NCBI RefSeq assembly: GCF_005780165.1
Contig: NZ_VAUV01000007.1
Span: 186,001-250,000 of the forward strand
DNA: 64,000 nt
From: Phragmitibacter flavus
Lineage (GTDB): Bacteria; Verrucomicrobiota; Verrucomicrobiia; Verrucomicrobiales; Verrucomicrobiaceae
Direction of reading: 5' to 3'
Shown: piece by piece, positions 1 through 8,742 of the stretch
How the letters are laid out: each line of letters begins with the position of its first letter
Numbering within the stretch: the stretch's first letter is position 1
Made by a program: the position numbers and the translations under genes
Notes under the pieces: model-generated
The model's database searches: none
What the model was told of the DNA's origin: nothing
Seen by the model: the letters and a program-made list of their open reading frames with translations, nothing else

Positions 1-1371
1 CGGTTGACAGCGAAAGATCAGGCGAGGTTGGAGCATCTGGTCCTGTCTTCGCAGGAGGCGAGGGTTGCTTATGTGGAGCACCTGCACCTGCACGGAGTTT
101 TGCAGGAGTCGACATTTCGGCAGGTGGAGACGCTTTCCGAAGTGCTCAAGTTGGAACCCACCGCTTCGATGCCAATTCGCAAGAGACGAGGGTTGCCGCA
201 TTGGTTGCCGATTGCGGCGGCTTTTGTATTGATGGGATTGGGTTGGGCATTTGGTCGATGGCATGTCCCGACGCAGGTGACCTATGCCCGGTTGGTGGAG
301 GTGAAAGGAGCGAGGTGGGATGGCAACCGGTTGCCCACCGTGCCGGGCGTGAGCATTGCGGCAGGACGATTGAAACTGGCGGCAGGGCTGGCGACGATTG
401 AGTTTGATCGGGGTGCTAGAGTGACCATGGAGGGACCGGCGGAGCTGGAGATCGTGAACGCCGAAAAGTGTTTTCTTCATGAAGGAACCCTCACGGCGCA
501 CGTGCCGCCTCAAGCAGTGGGATTCGTGGTGGATACCAGGCATGCGAGGCTGGTGGATCATGGCACCGATTTCGGGGTGAGTGTTGGCGGGGAAGGCGTG
601 GCGCAAGTGAGGGTGTTTGATGGCAAGGTGGAGTTGCAGCATCATGTGAGTGGGAGGAGTCTGGAGTTGCTGACGAGGCAGGGGGCTCAAGTGGGAAATG
701 GCGATTTTGAAAGAAGCGAGCGGGAGGAAGATGACACGGGCGCACTGAGTCGAAGGCATCAGGTCCCGGAGGGGGCCGGGGTGATGATGCTGAGCACGGC
801 AGAAGGAGGCGGGCGTGCAGGGTATGCATGGTCGCCGGGAACGGATCTGCATTTTTCGAAGCAATTGTTGATCCTCAAATATTGTGATCGACCAAGTTTT
901 CGACGCAAAGCTTGGTTGGGATTTGATTTGACCAAGCTGGGCGACCGCAAAGTGAAGTCGGCGAATTTGACGCTGATGTTTGAAGCGACGGGTTGGGGTT
1001 ATGCGTCATTGCTGCCCGACGCGGTCTTCGCGGTTTACGGGGTGAATGATGACTCTTTGGATCAATGGCGGTCGGACGATTTGCAGTGGTCCAGTGCCCC
1101 CGCGAACGATGTTGATGGGGCAGGGGCTGACTTGAGCAAGGCGGTGAAACTGGGTTCGTTCACGATGCCGGCGGGGGTGTTGGATGGGGCCTTTTCGCTG
1201 TCTGGAGAGGCGTTGAGAACGTTCTTGAATGATGATCGAAACCGGTTTGCTACTTTGATGGTGGTGCGCGAAACCTCGGAGATTGGAGGTGGCGGTGTGG
1301 TCCACGGTTTTGCCGGCAACGAGCATCCCATGTTGCGTCCCCCGACGCTGTATCTGGAGTTTGAGGAGTGA
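1..1371 (+). CDS. FecR-domain membrane protein, 5'-truncated by the window edge
   Basis: The reading frame is open from base 1. The first in-frame candidate start (TTG at base 4) falls inside what looks like the short cytoplasmic helical N-terminal segment, so some tens of residues are probably missing. Counting from base 4, one membrane segment lies at about residues 68-84 after a basic stretch (IRKRRG). The periplasmic FecR fold follows at about 95-215 and contains HGTDFGVSV and VRVFDGKVEL. The C-terminal 200 residues resemble a DNRLRE/CBM-like beta domain (KAWLGFDLTKL, SANLTLMFEA). In Planctomycetes and Verrucomicrobia such proteins usually sit next to an ECF sigma gene and act as sigma regulators or surface sensors. 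The partner would lie upstream, outside the window. The gene converges on ffh with 37 bases between the stops. Confidence 0.8.
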   Translation, partial: RLTAKDQARLEHLVLSSQEARVAYVEHLHLHGVLQESTFRQVETLSEVLKLEPTASMPIRKRRGLPHWLPIAAAFVLMGLGWAFGRWHVPTQVTYARLVEVKGARWDGNRLPTVPGVSIAAGRLKLAAGLATIEFDRGARVTMEGPAELEIVNAEKCFLHEGTLTAHVPPQAVGFVVDTRHARLVDHGTDFGVSVGGEGVAQVRVFDGKVELQHHVSGRSLELLTRQGAQVGNGDFERSEREEDDTGALSRRHQVPEGAGVMMLSTAEGGGRAGYAWSPGTDLHFSKQLLILKYCDRPSFRRKAWLGFDLTKLGDRKVKSANLTLMFEATGWGYASLLPDAVFAVYGVNDDSLDQWRSDDLQWSSAPANDVDGAGADLSKAVKLGSFTMPAGVLDGAFSLSGEALRTFLNDDRNRFATLMVVRETSEIGGGGVVHGFAGNEHPMLRPPTLYLEFEE

Positions 1372-1408
1372 GGAATGAAAGGCCCGGGACGGACCTTCTA
1401 CTTTTTGA

Positions 1409-2809
1409 TTAAAATCGGAATTGTTTGGGGCGCTTGGGTTTGCCCATTTTGCCGCCGCCCATGCCGGGCATTCCAGGCATTCCGGCGGGCAGACCTCCGC
1501 CGCCCATCATGCTGCCGGCAAGGTTGCGCATCATGCCTTTGTTTTTCATCATGTTGCGCATCATGTCGAACTGCTTGAGAAGCTGGTTCACCTCCATGAC
1601 GCTGCGACCGCTGCCGTTGGCGATGCGTTTGCGGCGGCTGCCGTTGATGATGTCGGGCTTGGTGCGCTCTTTGGGCGTCATGCTGAGGATGATGGCTTCG
1701 ACGTGGCGGATGCGCTTTTCATCGACGTTCATGTCCTTCATTTTGCTCATGCCGGGGATCATGCCCATGATGCCTTCGAGGGGACCCAGTTTACGCATGA
1801 ACTTCATCTGATTGAGGAAGTCGGTGAAGTCGAACTTGTTTTCCTCCATGCGTTTGGCCATGCGCATGGCTTCGGCTTCATCGATCTGTTCGGCGGCTTT
1901 TTCGACCAGGCTGACGACGTCGCCCATGCCGAGGATGCGCTGGGCCATGCGGTCGGGATGGAAGACTTCGAACTGCTCGATCTTCTCGCCGACACCGATG
2001 AACTTGATCGGCTGTCCGGTCACCTGTTTCATCGAGAGGACGGCACCACCGCGGGCGTCGCCATCGAGTCGGGTCATGATGAGGCCGGTGACGCCGACGG
2101 CTTCGTGGAAAGTGGTGGCGACGTTGACGGCCTGCTGGCCGGTGGCGGCGTCGGCAACGAGGAGAACTTCCTTGGGCTGGATGACATCCCGAAGATGCAC
2201 CAGTTCTTCGAGAAGCGCGGCGTCGATTTCCTGTCGACCGGCGGTATCGAAGATGGCGGTGCCGCCGCCTTGTTGGTCGATCCACTTGAGGGCGTCCCTG
2301 GCAACTTTGATCGGATCTCTTTCGCCTTCGGCGGGCTGATAGACGGGAACGCCGATGCTCTCGCCGAGGACGGCGAGTTGCTTGACGGCGGCGGGTCGGA
2401 AAACGTCGCAAGCGATGAGCAGGGGACGTTTGCCCTGCTTCTTTAGATGGGCGGCGAGCTTGCCGGAGGTGGTCGTTTTACCAGCGCCGTTGAGGCCGAC
2501 AATCAGCAATCGTTGCGGATCGCTGAAGTTGAGGGTGGCAGTTTCTGAGCCGAGAAGTTTGACCAACTCGTCGTGGAAAATTTTGACAATCTGTTGTCCG
2601 GGCGAGACGGAACGGAGGACTTCCTGGCCGAGGGCCTGGGTGCGGACGGCTTCGATCAGGTCTTTGGAGACTTTGAATTCGACGTCGGCCTCAAGCAGGG
2701 CGAGGCGGATTTCGCGCAGGGCATCGGTGACGTTGCTTTCGCTGATCTTGCCGTGTCCACGGAGCTTTTTGAATGTGGATTCGAGTTTTTCCTGAAGGCT
2801 GGAGAACAT
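1409..2809 (-). CDS. ffh: Signal recognition particle protein Ffh
   Basis: This is the GTPase that binds the SRP RNA and signal sequences emerging from ribosomes and delivers them to FtsY at the membrane. The 466 residues show the family order. A helical N domain covers about 1-85. The G domain has the P-loop GLNGAGKTTT near 105, DTAGRQ near 187 and TRLDGDARGG near 245. The methionine-rich M domain starts around 325 (MKFMRKLG, IMGMIPGMSKM, MMRNMMKNKGMM). The tail is Gly/Met/Pro-rich and ends in basic residues (KPKRPKQ). The length is normal for the family. The ATG at 2807-2809 fits a conventional N terminus (MFSSLQEKLESTFKKLRG). The next gene on this strand, the deacetylase, lies upstream with a 42-base gap, so co-transcription is possible. 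Confidence 0.97.
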   Translation of the reverse strand: MFSSLQEKLESTFKKLRGHGKISESNVTDALREIRLALLEADVEFKVSKDLIEAVRTQALGQEVLRSVSPGQQIVKIFHDELVKLLGSETATLNFSDPQRLLIVGLNGAGKTTTSGKLAAHLKKQGKRPLLIACDVFRPAAVKQLAVLGESIGVPVYQPAEGERDPIKVARDALKWIDQQGGGTAIFDTAGRQEIDAALLEELVHLRDVIQPKEVLLVADAATGQQAVNVATTFHEAVGVTGLIMTRLDGDARGGAVLSMKQVTGQPIKFIGVGEKIEQFEVFHPDRMAQRILGMGDVVSLVEKAAEQIDEAEAMRMAKRMEENKFDFTDFLNQMKFMRKLGPLEGIMGMIPGMSKMKDMNVDEKRIRHVEAIILSMTPKERTKPDIINGSRRKRIANGSGRSVMEVNQLLKQFDMMRNMMKNKGMMRNLAGSMMGGGGLPAGMPGMPGMGGGKMGKPKRPKQFRF

Positions 2810-2851
2810 GGATGAGTGGGAGGTGGTGATCGGATGGGATCGGAGTCGGAA

Positions 2852-4210
2852 TCAGCGGGCGGCGGTCTCTTTCGATCCGGTATCGAATTCGGTTTGGGGA
2901 GCGTAGCTGGCGTTGCGGTCGATGTTGAACTGCCAGTTGAGAATCTCGTCCTTGTCGGCTCCGACGCGGCGGAAGGTGAGCGTGGCGCTGCAGGACTCGA
3001 GTCGAATGCGTTGGGGAACGCGATAGCTGATGATCTGGGAGTTGGGATCGAAGATGGCCGGGACGGTGCCGAAGCCGGCGATGCGGAGCACAATGCTTTC
3101 GGGAAGCACGGGACCGATGCGCGAGAGGTCGGCTTGCAGCACGGGGCGCCTTTCGGTGATCGTGCTGTTGGGAGCGGGCAACAGCTCGACGAGTTTTTCG
3201 CCCTTCTCATTCACGGCGTCGGTTTTGATGAACTTGCTGTCGGCAATTGCGGCGCCGAGTCCGCGGAAGCTGGTGGCCAGTTTAAAGTTGCCGTCGCTGT
3301 CGCCCAGTTGGGTGAATCGAGGGATTTCGCCGTTGGGCGTGTCCCAGGTGGTTTTTTGGGGATTGACGGTGACGGCGGCTTCATAACCGGTGTCTAGGGT
3401 GAATTTGACGACTTCTTCGTTTTTGTTTCCGTAGGGGTAGGCGAGGGTGGTGCAGGTGACGCCGAAGGTGGATTCGATCCATGTTTTCGAGTCGCCGATT
3501 TCAGCCTGAAGCCAGGCCTGATATTGTTCGGCGTTGCGACCGCGTTTGCCGAGGGCGAGGGCGTCGTGGGAGAGGGTGTGACTGCCGAGTTCACCCCCAT
3601 GGGCAAGCATGTCCCTGACCTGTTCCAGGGTCATGGATCGACCGCCGGTGCCGACGAATTTTTTGTAGAGGTAGAGGACGAAGGGGTAGTTAAACTCCTT
3701 GAGGACCGGAAAGGCGTGTTCGTAGGTGCCCAGCCAGCCGTCGTCAATGGTAATGACCACGGCGTTGTCAGGGATGTTTTTTTCGCCGCGTTTCCAGGCG
3801 AGGAGGTCGGACATGGAAATGACGGGGATTTCCGCGTCTTTGAGGGCCTGCATCTGGGCGCGGAACTTCGGCACGCTGATGGTCATTTCGTTGCGTGGGA
3901 TGCGGGGGGTGAAGTCGTGGTAGAGAAGCAGGGAAACGACCGAGGATTTGTTCAGTTCGAACTCGACGGCTTTGGGAACTTCAACGTCGATCGGGGTGAG
4001 CACGTCGGAGGTGGCAAGGGTGTCCTGCAAACGTTTTTCTTCTTCAGTAAGTGGGGGCTCTTCAATCTGGACGGCTTTGGGGGGTGGTTTGGGAAGGAAT
4101 TGTTCAAGCTTCTCCAGGCAAGAGGTGAGCAAAAGCGGAGTGAGCAGAAGCGCGAGCCAGGATGCTCGGGAAAATCGAGGGTTGGGAAGGCTAATCTTGG
4201 GGCGTGACAT
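2852..4210 (-). CDS. Polysaccharide deacetylase (NodB fold) lipoprotein
   Basis: Predicted carbohydrate esterase family 4-type deacetylase anchored in the envelope. The N terminus is a lipoprotein signal: hydrophobic residues 19-28 followed by LLTSC, with the lipidated Cys at 31. The NodB core is visible as TIDDGW near residue 152 (catalytic Asp and metal Asp), SHTLSHD near 208 (the two metal-binding histidines) and LAYPYGNKNEE further on. The C-terminal 100 residues (about 350-452) form an extra beta-rich domain not needed for NodB activity. Likely substrates are N-acetylated glycans such as peptidoglycan or exopolysaccharide, but the sequence does not decide which. It lies upstream of ffh on the same strand and is divergent from the gene at 4442. 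Confidence 0.88.
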   Translation of the reverse strand: MSRPKISLPNPRFSRASWLALLLTPLLLTSCLEKLEQFLPKPPPKAVQIEEPPLTEEEKRLQDTLATSDVLTPIDVEVPKAVEFELNKSSVVSLLLYHDFTPRIPRNEMTISVPKFRAQMQALKDAEIPVISMSDLLAWKRGEKNIPDNAVVITIDDGWLGTYEHAFPVLKEFNYPFVLYLYKKFVGTGGRSMTLEQVRDMLAHGGELGSHTLSHDALALGKRGRNAEQYQAWLQAEIGDSKTWIESTFGVTCTTLAYPYGNKNEEVVKFTLDTGYEAAVTVNPQKTTWDTPNGEIPRFTQLGDSDGNFKLATSFRGLGAAIADSKFIKTDAVNEKGEKLVELLPAPNSTITERRPVLQADLSRIGPVLPESIVLRIAGFGTVPAIFDPNSQIISYRVPQRIRLESCSATLTFRRVGADKDEILNWQFNIDRNASYAPQTEFDTGSKETAAR

Positions 4211-4441
4211 GATGGCGGAAGGGCAGAAAATCGCGTTGAAGAGCGTAGCACAGCGTGGGGAGGTGGAAAGGGGAAAAGAAACTGTCTGGACTGGAGACGG
4301 TGGGGTTGGTGGATGGCGATGGCAGGATGTGAAGTGCTTGAACGAGAGGGCATTGCGGGGCGAGGATGGGAAGCGGGGAAAATTGTTGAGGGGAATGAGT
4401 GACTGGCGGCGTTTTCCTATGTAGCTTTTTCAGCGACTGTT

Positions 4442-5092
4442 ATGATGATGATCACGAAGATGATAAAATTTGCCGCTTTCCTTTTGTTGTTTGGCATCGC
4501 CAGCGTTCAGGCGGAGTCGAAGTCATTCGAGTTCAACTTCGACGACTGGCCGGAGGGGCAGCCGAAGGAGGAGGCGTTTGTGGTGGACGGGAAGTTTTCG
4601 ATCACGGCGAAGGATGGAAACAAAGCGCTGGTGGCGGAGGTGGGGGAGCTGGTGGAAGCCTGCGTGTTGTTGGGGGATTCGGCCCGGGGAAGCGCGAGCA
4701 TTCAGGCCAAGGTCTTTTCAAGCAGGAAGGGGCGGAGTTTACCGAGATACAGCATCGGGGTGCATGGGCAAAGCGGGTATCGTCTGGTGGTGGCCCCGGC
4801 ACAGAAGCAGTTGCAGTTGACGAAGTCTGATGAGGTGGTGAAGTCGGTGCCGTTGGAGTGGCCGAATGAGGCATGGTTTCATGTGAAACTGGAGGTGAAG
4901 CAGCTGGGGGAGAAACAATGGACAATCACGGCGAAGGCCTGGGCGGATGGGGTGGAGGAGCCGACGGAAGGGCAGATGGTTCATGAAGACGCGACGTTGC
5001 GGGGACAGGGCAAGTGTTCGTTGTGGGCGACTCCGTATTCGGGAACGCCGATCTATTTTGACGACGTGAAAATAGCGATTTCGTTGGAATGA
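4442..5092 (+). CDS. Secreted protein, possible concanavalin/jelly-roll fold
   Basis: 216 residues with an N-terminal signal peptide (hydrophobic FAAFLLLFGIASVQA, cleavage predicted after the Ala). The mature part is beta-rich with FNFDDWPEG at the start and FDDVKIAI at the end. That pattern is common in secreted proteins of this phylum with a LamG or 3-keto-disaccharide-hydrolase-like jelly roll. No catalytic motif is recognised. The start is ambiguous: three consecutive ATG codons begin at 4442, and another ATG at 4460 directly precedes the basic/hydrophobic part of the signal peptide. It is divergent from the deacetylase gene, with 231 bases in which a bidirectional promoter may lie. Confidence 0.75.
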   Translation: MMMITKMIKFAAFLLLFGIASVQAESKSFEFNFDDWPEGQPKEEAFVVDGKFSITAKDGNKALVAEVGELVEACVLLGDSARGSASIQAKVFSSRKGRSLPRYSIGVHGQSGYRLVVAPAQKQLQLTKSDEVVKSVPLEWPNEAWFHVKLEVKQLGEKQWTITAKAWADGVEEPTEGQMVHEDATLRGQGKCSLWATPYSGTPIYFDDVKIAISLE

Positions 5093-5158
5093 AAGCTGCG
5101 CTTTACCCTTGGGTTGAGCACTGTTCATTCCGTTACAGGTCAGAATGCGAGAATTTCC

Positions 5159-7537
5159 ATGACGCCTGAAGATCCTCATGAAAGCGAGCAACTGGATGCT
5201 CGCTTGAGACAGATGCTTGAGCTGGGATTGGGTCCCATCGAGACGCGTCCTACAGATCATGTGGATTTGGGTTCGGGACCAACGTCGGGAACGAGACCTT
5301 CGGTGCACTGGGATCCGCCGACGATCGAGCGCATGCAGTCGCTTTTGCCGCAATATGAGTTCATCGCTTTGATTGGTCGCGGAGGCATGGGCGCGGTCTA
5401 CAAGGCAAGGCAAAAGTCTCTCGATAGGATCGTGGCGATCAAGGTGTTGCCGGGAGATATTCTGGATGAGAATGATGCAAACTTTGTGCAGCGTTTTCAG
5501 AATGAAGCGAAGACGATGGCGAGGATGAATCATCCGGCGATTGTGGATGTGTATGATTTCGGCGAGACGCGTGAGCATCTGCTCTATTTTGTGATGGAGT
5601 ATGTGGAGGGGACGGACGTGGCGGATTTGGTGAAGGCGCGCGGGAAGTTGTCGCCCCAGGTGGCCTTGACGATTGCTGCACATGTGTGTGATGCATTGAG
5701 TTATGCGCACAATCGTGGGGTGATTCATCGCGACATCAAACCGGCGAACGTGCTGATTGATCGCGATGGCCAGGTGAAGGTGGCAGATTTCGGTCTGGCC
5801 AAGGCGGTGGATCAGGATGGGTTGTCGGGTTTGACGAGCACCAGAATGACGATGGGCACGCCGGATTACGCCGCGCCGGAAGCGTTGATGCTGGGGATCA
5901 GCGCGGACCATCGTGCGGATTTGTATGCGGTGGGGGTGATGCTGTATCACATGCTGACCGGCGAGATTCCGCGCGGTCGGTTCAAGGGGGCGAGCACCAA
6001 GGTGAGCAGTGATCCTCGGTTTGACGACATCATCAATCATGCGATGGAGACGGAGAGGGAGGATCGCTACCAGAGTGCTGCGGAAATCCGGCAGGACCTG
6101 GACAAGATTCTGACCGCTCCGTTGGTGAGGGAAGGTGAACTGGTGAGCACGGCGGCGATGCCGAAGTCGTTCACTTTACAGCCTTTAAAGTGGCAGACGC
6201 TGATGCCGGTGGAACCGGTTGGGACCGCTGAGGGGCATTCCGTGCTTCCGAGCAAGAAGGCGTCACGCAAAGTGTTGATGGCAGGTGGGTTAGTGGTGGC
6301 TTTTATGAGCATGGGGATTGGGTCGCTTGTGGTTTGGAACGGGGTAAAGGAGACAGCAGACGAGAGCTTGGTCATGGTGGAGGCGAGCCCGGAACTGAAG
6401 CCGGTGTTTTCGAGTCTGGCGGAAGGATCAGCCGGTTCATCACAGGCTCAAACCCAGCCACTGCCACCGTCTGGTGGCGAAGACTCCCAGTTGAATCGAA
6501 CGGCGGCATTGATGGTGTTGAGCAAAGGGGGAAAGGTGACCATCGAGCAAGGGGTGGAGCGATGGGAGGTTTGGGAGGAGAATGACCTTCCGCCGGGTTC
6601 GTTTGAGCTGGTGGGCGTGAAGATGGGAACGCAGGGCGGAAGAACGATTCCGGTTTCCAAGACGGATATGGACATGCTTTCTGGCCTGACAAGGCTGGAG
6701 CAACTGGAGCTTTATGGCGCGACGGTGGTGGATGCATCGCTATCGATGCTGGGAAAGTTGCCAGGACTGAAAATGCTGGCGCTCAACCAGTGCAAAAGTT
6801 TAACGGATGGGGCAATGGTCCATGTGGCGGGCGTGAAAGGTCTGGTCAGTTTCGCGGTCGATGGTTCGACTGGAGTTGGGAGTGCGGGGTTGTTGCATTT
6901 GATGCAGTTGAAGAAATTGGAGTCCTTGCATCTTTCCAATCTTCCTTATCTGGATCATGGGGTGTTGCCCGTGTTGCTGGAATTACGCGGACTCAAAACG
7001 TTGCACCTGCATGGGTGCGAGAACGTGGAGAAACGTTTTGTTGAGTCGTTATCAGGATTGCCGGAGTTGTGTGAGGTCTACCTAAGCATCACGCAGCTGG
7101 CATCCGAGGTGGAGATGAGCGGATTCAAGTGTCTGCGGACGATGCGGCTGTATGATTATGATGCAGTGAAAATGATGGACGGGGGGATGTTGCAGAGTTT
7201 GGGGACGCTGCCGCAACTGGAGAGTTTGCAATTGGTGCGGCTGGAGTTGTCGGAACCGCAACTGGAGACCATGGCACGCTGGCCCGCGCTGAGAGTGCTG
7301 TCACTTGACGAGGTGATGCTGCCGGATTCGGGATTGGCGGGTCTGGCGCAGGGGGCCATCCATCGGTTGGAGATTGGAGAAGGTGATGCCGCAGTTCACC
7401 GTGCTGCGCTGGCATCGCTGACGGGGTTGGAGTCGCTCAAAGAGTTGCAGATTTCTTACCGCGCGGGCCTTTCCGGGACGGAGATTGAGGCGTTTCGTCA
7501 GGGGCGGCCTGATGTGATGGTGGAACGCAAAAAATAA
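5159..7537 (+). CDS. Membrane Ser/Thr protein kinase with C-terminal leucine-rich repeats
   Basis: 792 residues from the ATG at 5159. An upstream TTG at 5114 is in frame but adds unconserved sequence. The Hanks-type kinase domain begins at about residue 67: glycine loop [11 protein letters not shown] near 73, VAIKVLP with the ATP lysine, [10 protein letters not shown] near 190, ADFGLAK near 208, and the YAAPE activation-loop end near 238. All catalytic residues are present. A single membrane segment follows near 373-395 ([20 protein letters not shown]). A Ser/Gln/Pro-rich linker leads into an outside domain of about 290 residues with irregular leucine-rich repeats ([35 protein letters not shown]). 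The architecture suggests a receptor-like kinase. The ligand and substrates cannot be read from the sequence. Confidence 0.93.
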   Translation: MTPEDPHESEQLDARLRQMLELGLGPIETRPTDHVDLGSGPTSGTRPSVHWDPPTIERMQSLLPQYEFIALIGRGGMGAVYKARQKSLDRIVAIKVLPGDILDENDANFVQRFQNEAKTMARMNHPAIVDVYDFGETREHLLYFVMEYVEGTDVADLVKARGKLSPQVALTIAAHVCDALSYAHNRGVIHRDIKPANVLIDRDGQVKVADFGLAKAVDQDGLSGLTSTRMTMGTPDYAAPEALMLGISADHRADLYAVGVMLYHMLTGEIPRGRFKGASTKVSSDPRFDDIINHAMETEREDRYQSAAEIRQDLDKILTAPLVREGELVSTAAMPKSFTLQPLKWQTLMPVEPVGTAEGHSVLPSKKASRKVLMAGGLVVAFMSMGIGSLVVWNGVKETADESLVMVEASPELKPVFSSLAEGSAGSSQAQTQPLPPSGGEDSQLNRTAALMVLSKGGKVTIEQGVERWEVWEENDLPPGSFELVGVKMGTQGGRTIPVSKTDMDMLSGLTRLEQLELYGATVVDASLSMLGKLPGLKMLALNQCKSLTDGAMVHVAGVKGLVSFAVDGSTGVGSAGLLHLMQLKKLESLHLSNLPYLDHGVLPVLLELRGLKTLHLHGCENVEKRFVESLSGLPELCEVYLSITQLASEVEMSGFKCLRTMRLYDYDAVKMMDGGMLQSLGTLPQLESLQLVRLELSEPQLETMARWPALRVLSLDEVMLPDSGLAGLAQGAIHRLEIGEGDAAVHRAALASLTGLESLKELQISYRAGLSGTEIEAFRQGRPDVMVERKK

Positions 7538-7586
7538 GGGGCGAACGCGATTGAAGTGGGGGGTCAATGTGTGGAAGAGGCTCACA

Positions 7587-7598
7587 ATCAAGCTTGAT
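7587..7598. repeat. 12-bp perfect palindrome upstream of the thioesterase gene
   Basis: ATCAAGCTTGAT is self-complementary and sits 33-44 bases before the ATG at 7631. It could be a small operator or a chance palindrome. There is no T-tract, so it is not a terminator. Confidence 0.3.
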
Positions 7599-7630
7599 CT
7601 TTGCTGCATTCTTTTCCATCGTGACGCCTC

Positions 7631-8092
7631 ATGGCGCATCGATTCATCTACACTGACCGGGTTCAGTTCGCGGACACGGACATGGCGGGCATCATGCATT
7701 TCGCGAACTTTTTTCGATTTGTAGAGCGGGCAGAGCATGCGTTTTTTCGTTCGGTGGATTTGAGCATCGTGGAGCGCCGGGAGGACCTTCCGGATGAGGA
7801 ACGGGTGGGATGGCCGCGGGTGCATGCTTCTTGTGACTACCATGCGCCATTGATTTTTGATGACGAGGTGCAGGTGGAGATCATCATTGAAGAAGTGCGT
7901 TCCAAGTCGCTGCGCTATTTGTTCAGGGTGCGCAAGCAGGATGGCTCGCTTTGCGCGCAGGGTCACATGGCGGTGGTGTGTGTGCGCAAGGATCGTGAGA
8001 CAAGGAAGATGCGTGCAGTGGACATTCCCGAACGTATCTACAGCAAGATTGAAGCAGCCCCGCCGGAAGTGTTGAAACGTCCATTGCCATGA
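7631..8092 (+). CDS. Acyl-CoA thioesterase of the 4HBT/YbgC hot-dog family
   Basis: 153 residues, the usual length for a single hot-dog domain. The N-terminal signature VQFADTDMAGIMHFANFFRF includes the aspartate (D17) that in 4-hydroxybenzoyl-CoA and YbgC-type thioesterases supports thioester hydrolysis. The rest of the fold is also visible (HAPLIFDDEVQVEI, GHMAVVCV). It would hydrolyse an acyl- or aroyl-CoA in the cytoplasm. Two genes downstream on the same strand lies an acyl-CoA-ligase-like gene, so these may act on the same substrate class in opposite directions. The gap to the next gene start is about 90 bases if the ATG at 8184 is used. Confidence 0.87.
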   Translation: MAHRFIYTDRVQFADTDMAGIMHFANFFRFVERAEHAFFRSVDLSIVERREDLPDEERVGWPRVHASCDYHAPLIFDDEVQVEIIIEEVRSKSLRYLFRVRKQDGSLCAQGHMAVVCVRKDRETRKMRAVDIPERIYSKIEAAPPEVLKRPLP

Positions 8093-8183
8093 GGCGCGGA
8101 CTGTGGCATCTGGAGGCCGGGCAGAAATTGATTCATTCCAAACTAAACACGTGAACCAGAAAGAGAAAGGAACCAAAAAGCGC

Positions 8184-8723
8184 ATGTCTTGGCCGGTATT
8201 TGCACTGATGACAGTGCTGTTTTGGGGGGTGTATGGGGTGCTTTTGCACATTGGACGCAGCAACATGCCGCTTGGGGCGGAGGCTCCGAATGCTTCGTTG
8301 AAGGCTTTTCTGCTGGTGGGGGTGGCGTATTTTGTGGTGGCCATTGTGGGACCGGTGATTGTGTTGATGCGCAATGGCACCAACTGGAGTTTTAACGGCA
8401 AGGGGATCGCATGGAGTTTCTTTGCCGGCACCGCAGGAGCGATTGGGGCGTTTACCTTGATTCTTGCCCTGGGGGCGGCGGCGGCGGCGAAGGTGGCTTC
8501 GCCAGCGGCGGCGGTGATGCCGATTGTGTTTGCGGGGGCTCCGATTGTGAATGCTTTTGTGGGGATGATGATGCATCCGCCGGAAGGGGGACTAAAGGCG
8601 ATTCCATTGCCTTTCATTCTGGGGATTTTCATGGCGGCAGGCGGGGCTTTTTTGGTGGCGAAGTTTAGTCCCTCGGCCCAAGCTCCGGTTCCCAAGCCTG
8701 GGGCGGCGCAGGCGAAACACTGA
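8184..8723 (+). CDS. Small EamA-like integral membrane protein
   Basis: 179 residues from the ATG at 8184, which has a purine-rich AAAGG upstream. In-frame GTG starts at 8103 and 8151 would only add a charged leader. About five hydrophobic segments are visible: near 1-20, 40-62, 75-97, 99-120 and 135-157. The first reads LFWGVYGVLLHIG, like the opening helix of EamA/DMT permeases. Standard DMT transporters have ten helices, so this is a half-size protein that would need to dimerise if it transports at all. The C terminus is a soluble Pro/Ala tail. The substrate is unknown. It sits between a thioesterase and an acyl-CoA-ligase-like gene. Confidence 0.6.
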   Translation: MSWPVFALMTVLFWGVYGVLLHIGRSNMPLGAEAPNASLKAFLLVGVAYFVVAIVGPVIVLMRNGTNWSFNGKGIAWSFFAGTAGAIGAFTLILALGAAAAAKVASPAAAVMPIVFAGAPIVNAFVGMMMHPPEGGLKAIPLPFILGIFMAAGGAFLVAKFSPSAQAPVPKPGAAQAKH

Positions 8724-8742
8724 TGATCCCATATTTGAGCGC

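Noticed and set aside
1421-2446. 341-codon His/Ala-rich frame antisense to ffh
   Set aside because: His-rich sequence comes from the methionine codons of the M domain read backwards; ffh is certain.
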